A stretch of 15,138 nucleotides of DNA from Bacilli bacterium (GTDB lineage Bacteria; Bacillota_I; Bacilli_A; RF39; UBA660). The notes below the pieces were generated by a model. It had not been told where the DNA came from and ran no database searches. It worked only from the letters and a program-made list of their open reading frames with translations. Below, piece after piece: positions 13,416 to 15,138 of the stretch. The stretch lies in the NCBI GenBank assembly GCA_900772095.1, contig CAAGQJ010000028.1, positions 1-15,138 of the forward strand. The letters are read 5' to 3'. Each line of letters opens with the position of its first letter. Within the stretch, counting starts at the first letter, position 1. A program made the position numbers and the translations under genes.

Positions 13416-13420
13416 TTTAT

Positions 13421-13440
13421 TTTACATAAATAAATGTAAA
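13421..13440. repeat. Inverted repeat upstream of the dehydrogenase promoter
   Basis: TTTACAT (13421-13427) and ATGTAAA (13434-13440) around a 6-base A/T spacer, ending 5 bases upstream of the -35 box and 16 bases downstream of the DUF4097-like stop. No U-tract follows on either strand, so an operator is as likely as a weak hairpin. Confidence 0.55.
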
Positions 13441-13455
13441 GAAAAAAGTATAATA

Positions 13456-14253
13456 TTAGTTATTTGTTGTAATATTAATACTTCCTACTCCGCCTTCTAT
13501 ATCAATAAAAGTGTTACCAGTGCCATAGGTATTATTAGTTATTTGATTATTATTTAAGGTCGCCTTGCCTATGCCTTTTTCAAATTTAATTGTGTAATCA
13601 TTAATACTATTTAATAGGTTTAAATCTAGTTTTCCTGCTCCTAGTTCTATATCATTATAACCTGTTAAAGTAGCATTTATACTAGTAGAACCTGCTCCTA
13701 GTTCTAATTTTAAGTTATTTATTGATGAATTATTGATAGTAAGTTTGCCTGCACCTGTTTCAATGTCGGCACTATTATTTGCTGTTATGTTATTTATAAC
13801 TACTTTGCCTGCTCCAAGGTCTAAGGAAAATTTATTTGAGTTTAAGTTTTCAATAAGATGTGAGCCTGCATCTAAATCAATATCTACATCATTAAAAGTT
13901 CTATTATCAATATATATTATAAGTTTATTTATTTTTTTGTTATGAAATAATGTGTTTTTTTCTTTGATTACTAGTTTTGTACCATCTATTTTATAATAGA
14001 CATCTGTACTATCATTTTCTATTTTAAAGGTATTGCCACTTTTTATTTCTAAGTTTGTTATGTTTAAATTTATATCTAATTCTTTAATGTTTTCAGATAC
14101 TTCTATTTGTTCTAATTTATTACTTGATTTATCACTATCAAAGATATTAAATATTTGTGTTACTCCAAAAATAAAAGAGGAGAAGATTGAAATAATTAAG
14201 CAAAATGCGAAAGTTATTGCTAAGTATTTAATCGTTTTTTGGCTCTTGGTCAT
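13456..14253 (-). CDS. Membrane-anchored DUF4097-like (beta-strand repeat) protein
   Basis: 265 residues from the ATG at 14251-14253. One hydrophobic segment about 9-31 (YLAITFAFCLIISIFSSF...) after a basic start, so the rest is probably outside the membrane. Residues about 120-260 form a run of near 20-residue units each ending in GAGK or GAGS: DAGS (128-131), LGAGK (146-150), TGAGK (166-170), LGAGS (185-188), LGAGK (203-207), GIGK (227-230), GGVGS (254-258). This resembles the beta-helical DUF4097 domain. An in-frame TTG at 14278-14280 could extend it by 9 residues, but the ATG has GGAGGTG at 9 bases and is preferred. It overlaps the LiaF-like gene by 26 bases, and its ribosome binding site lies in FGGV codons of that gene. 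Likely role in envelope-stress sensing, by association only. Confidence 0.75.
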   Translation of the reverse strand: MTKSQKTIKYLAITFAFCLIISIFSSFIFGVTQIFNIFDSDKSSNKLEQIEVSENIKELDINLNITNLEIKSGNTFKIENDSTDVYYKIDGTKLVIKEKNTLFHNKKINKLIIYIDNRTFNDVDIDLDAGSHLIENLNSNKFSLDLGAGKVVINNITANNSADIETGAGKLTINNSSINNLKLELGAGSTSINATLTGYNDIELGAGKLDLNLLNSINDYTIKFEKGIGKATLNNNQITNNTYGTGNTFIDIEGGVGSINITTNN

Positions 14254-14908
14254 ATATTTTAACACCTCCGAAAAGTGCAACTGAGTTTATGTATATAGTG
14301 TGTTTTTTTTCTTCTTTATTTTTTACATTATTAGTAACTCCTCCGAAAATTGGTATAGAGTTTACACTAATGTTAACACTAGATGGCACAGTTATTTCAA
14401 TGCCTCCGAAAATACTTGAAGCTTCAATTTTAACATCTTCTTTAATAATGGCATCTTTTAAGTTTAGTTTTATTCCTCCGAAAATACTTGTTATTTCTGC
14501 ACCTTTGAACTCTTTTTTGCCATATTCAATATTTTGTCCTCCAAATGCAGTAAAGTAATCATTAGTTCCATCTTTATTTAGTTTTGGAGCATTTTCAGTT
14601 CTATTTGTTTTAAATAGTATTGAGATACCTATTATTACTAAAATAATTGGTAAAGCAAGTTTCCATAGTAAATCATAAGATATTATTTCTTGAGCTGATA
14701 AAAGTAAAAATATTCCTACTAAAATTCCTATAATACTGCCTACTTTGTCATTGTCAGTAAATAATCCAATAAGGCATGGAATAATTATAAATAGTGACCA
14801 CCATCCTTTAAAGAAAATATTTATATCTAGTATTCCTAATGATTTAATTCCTATTAGAATACCTATTATGATAAAAACCAATCCCCATATTATATTACTT
14901 TTTTTCAT
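14228..14908 (-). CDS. LiaF-like membrane protein (TM region plus cell-wall-antibiotic-response domain)
   Basis: 226 residues from the ATG at 14906-14908 (GGAGGTG 4 bases upstream). Four membrane segments about 5-26, 36-51, 55-73 and 81-99, with the GLVFIIIGILIG and LPIILVIIGISILF pattern of the LiaI/LiaF-like domain. The soluble C-terminus carries five FGG units: AFGGQ (121-125), IFGGI (142-146), IFGGI (166-170), IFGGV (187-191), LFGGV (212-216), typical of the LiaF C-terminal domain. In Bacillus LiaF inhibits the LiaS kinase that responds to lipid II damage; no two-component genes are visible here, so the partner is unknown. An in-frame TTG at 14933-14935 overlaps the promoter and was not used. 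The gene is followed and overlapped by the DUF4097-like gene. Confidence 0.82.
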   Translation of the reverse strand: MKKSNIIWGLVFIIIGILIGIKSLGILDINIFFKGWWSLFIIIPCLIGLFTDNDKVGSIIGILVGIFLLLSAQEIISYDLLWKLALPIILVIIGISILFKTNRTENAPKLNKDGTNDYFTAFGGQNIEYGKKEFKGAEITSIFGGIKLNLKDAIIKEDVKIEASSIFGGIEITVPSSVNISVNSIPIFGGVTNNVKNKEEKKHTIYINSVALFGGVKIYDQEPKND

Positions 14909-14926
14909 AAAGCACCTCCAAGTATA

Positions 14927-14954
14927 ATTATACAATAAAAAGTATTAATCACAA
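14927..14954 (-). promoter_or_regulatory. Sigma-A promoter of the LiaF-like operon
   Basis: Reverse strand: TTGTGA (14949-14954), 16-base spacer, TATAAT (14927-14932). The leader is about 12-15 bases with GGAGGTG near its centre, consistent with the ATG at 14908. Confidence 0.75.
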
Positions 14955-14988
14955 ATATTATTTTTATATTTTTTAATTATTTATAAAG

Positions 14989-15027
14989 AAAAAAGTCAAG
15001 ATAACTTGACTAAGATAACTTGACTTT
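14989..15027 (-). terminator. Terminator of the gene at the right edge, with duplicated 5' arm
   Basis: Reverse strand: AGTCAAG (15005-15011), TTAT loop, CTTGACT (14994-15000), then T to 14989. A second copy of the 5' arm (15019-15027, AAAGTCAAG) can pair with the same 3' arm over 9 bases. It begins a few bases after the stop of the partial gene to the right. Confidence 0.85.
14998..15025. repeat. Perfect 14-base tandem duplication inside the terminator
   Basis: AAGATAACTTGACT occurs at 14998-15011 and again at 15012-15025 with no gap and no mismatch. It duplicates the left arm and loop of the terminator as read on the reverse strand. Confidence 0.9.
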
Positions 15028-15032
15028 ATATT

Positions 15033-15138
15033 TTATATTGCTGTGTAATTATTCCATGTTGGGCATACCCATCTATATGTTACTATGTATGAGCCATCTG
15101 GATAAGTTGCATAGTCAGTATATTTATATGTGTTGCCA
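15033..15138 (-). CDS. C-terminal 34 residues of an unidentified protein (partial, runs off right edge)
   Basis: The only frame open from the right edge to a stop (TAA at 15033-15035) directly before a strong terminator. It reads GNTYKYTDYATYPDG, then SYIVTYRWVCPTWNNYTAI. The tail is rich in Tyr, Thr and Trp with one Cys, as seen at the ends of secreted or surface proteins, but I do not recognise the family. The other reverse frame tested stops within five codons. That it is real rests on the frame plus the terminator placement. Confidence 0.55.
   Translation of the reverse strand, partial: GNTYKYTDYATYPDGSYIVTYRWVCPTWNNYTAI

Noticed and set aside
13733..13945. Repeated GCCTGC-type DNA as a possible regulatory or CRISPR-like repeat
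   Set aside because: The repeats correspond to GAGK/GAGS codons of the DUF4097-like protein, vary between copies and have no uniform spacers.
14254..14280. Longer DUF4097-like protein beginning at TTG
   Set aside because: The ATG at 14253 has GGAGGTG nine bases upstream; the TTG has no such site.
14909..14935. Longer LiaF-like protein beginning at an in-frame TTG
   Set aside because: Same situation: the TTG lies directly before the -10 box, while the ATG at 14908 has GGAGGTG.

Overview
The window is about 15 kb of very AT-rich DNA with short intergenic gaps, strong AGGAGG-type ribosome binding sites and TGA used as a stop (for example the ATGA junction of the kinase and rsgA genes). Tryptophan is TGG, so this is not the Mycoplasma code. 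The rlmN-prpC-prkC-rsgA-rpe order, a PASTA kinase, UppP, a YjbA/DUF3603 protein and a CotD-like spore coat protein point to a Gram-positive, probably spore-forming, low-GC Bacillota of the Bacilli/Erysipelotrichia type, perhaps an uncultured gut lineage. That placement is inference from gene content.

Layout. 1-132: orphan C-terminal zinc ribbon of a TnpB-type transposase, cut by the left edge. 185-1538: an MTA/SAH nucleosidase and a small HAD phosphatase, the latter with a clear sigma-A promoter. 1717-4191: a divergent pair of surface or spore genes. One is a 620-residue pectate-lyase-like beta-helix protein with a degenerate WxL-like C-terminus and no signal peptide. The other is a CotD-like coat protein. 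Both have the same CATATATTA box just upstream, resembling the -10 of mother-cell sigma factors (sigma K or sigma E). 4227-9220: the operon rlmN, prpC, prkC, rsgA, rpe, tightly packed or overlapping, with a TTGAAA-17-TATAAT promoter fused to the terminator of the gene upstream. 9251-11313: a membrane-anchored polysaccharide deacetylase with Ig-like repeats, preceded by a YjbA-like gene. 11400-12257: uppP on the plus strand with tandem terminators. 12311-13415: a zinc-dependent MDR alcohol/polyol dehydrogenase with a consensus promoter and a possible Rex half-site. 13456-14954: a LiaF-like membrane protein and a DUF4097-like beta-repeat protein, translationally linked. 14989-15138: a terminator and the last 34 residues of an unidentified protein.

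Most of the window serves the cell envelope. PrkC/PrpC is a muropeptide-sensing kinase and its phosphatase. The deacetylase modifies peptidoglycan or another glycan, UppP recycles the C55 lipid carrier, and the LiaF/DUF4097 pair resembles envelope-stress modules. RsgA, RlmN and Rpe connect this to ribosome maturation and pentose phosphate metabolism, as in Bacillus. The least ordinary part is 1717-4191, where a beta-helix/WxL-like protein without an export signal may be a spore-surface protein made in the mother cell alongside the CotD-like protein. Elsewhere the interest is in compact regulatory overlaps: terminators fused to promoters and a protein repeat whose codons serve as a ribosome binding site. 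No rRNA, tRNA, CRISPR array, riboswitch or intact mobile element was recognised. No gene-free stretch exceeds 300 bases; the longest, 1471-1746, holds the HAD promoter and the leader of the beta-helix gene.
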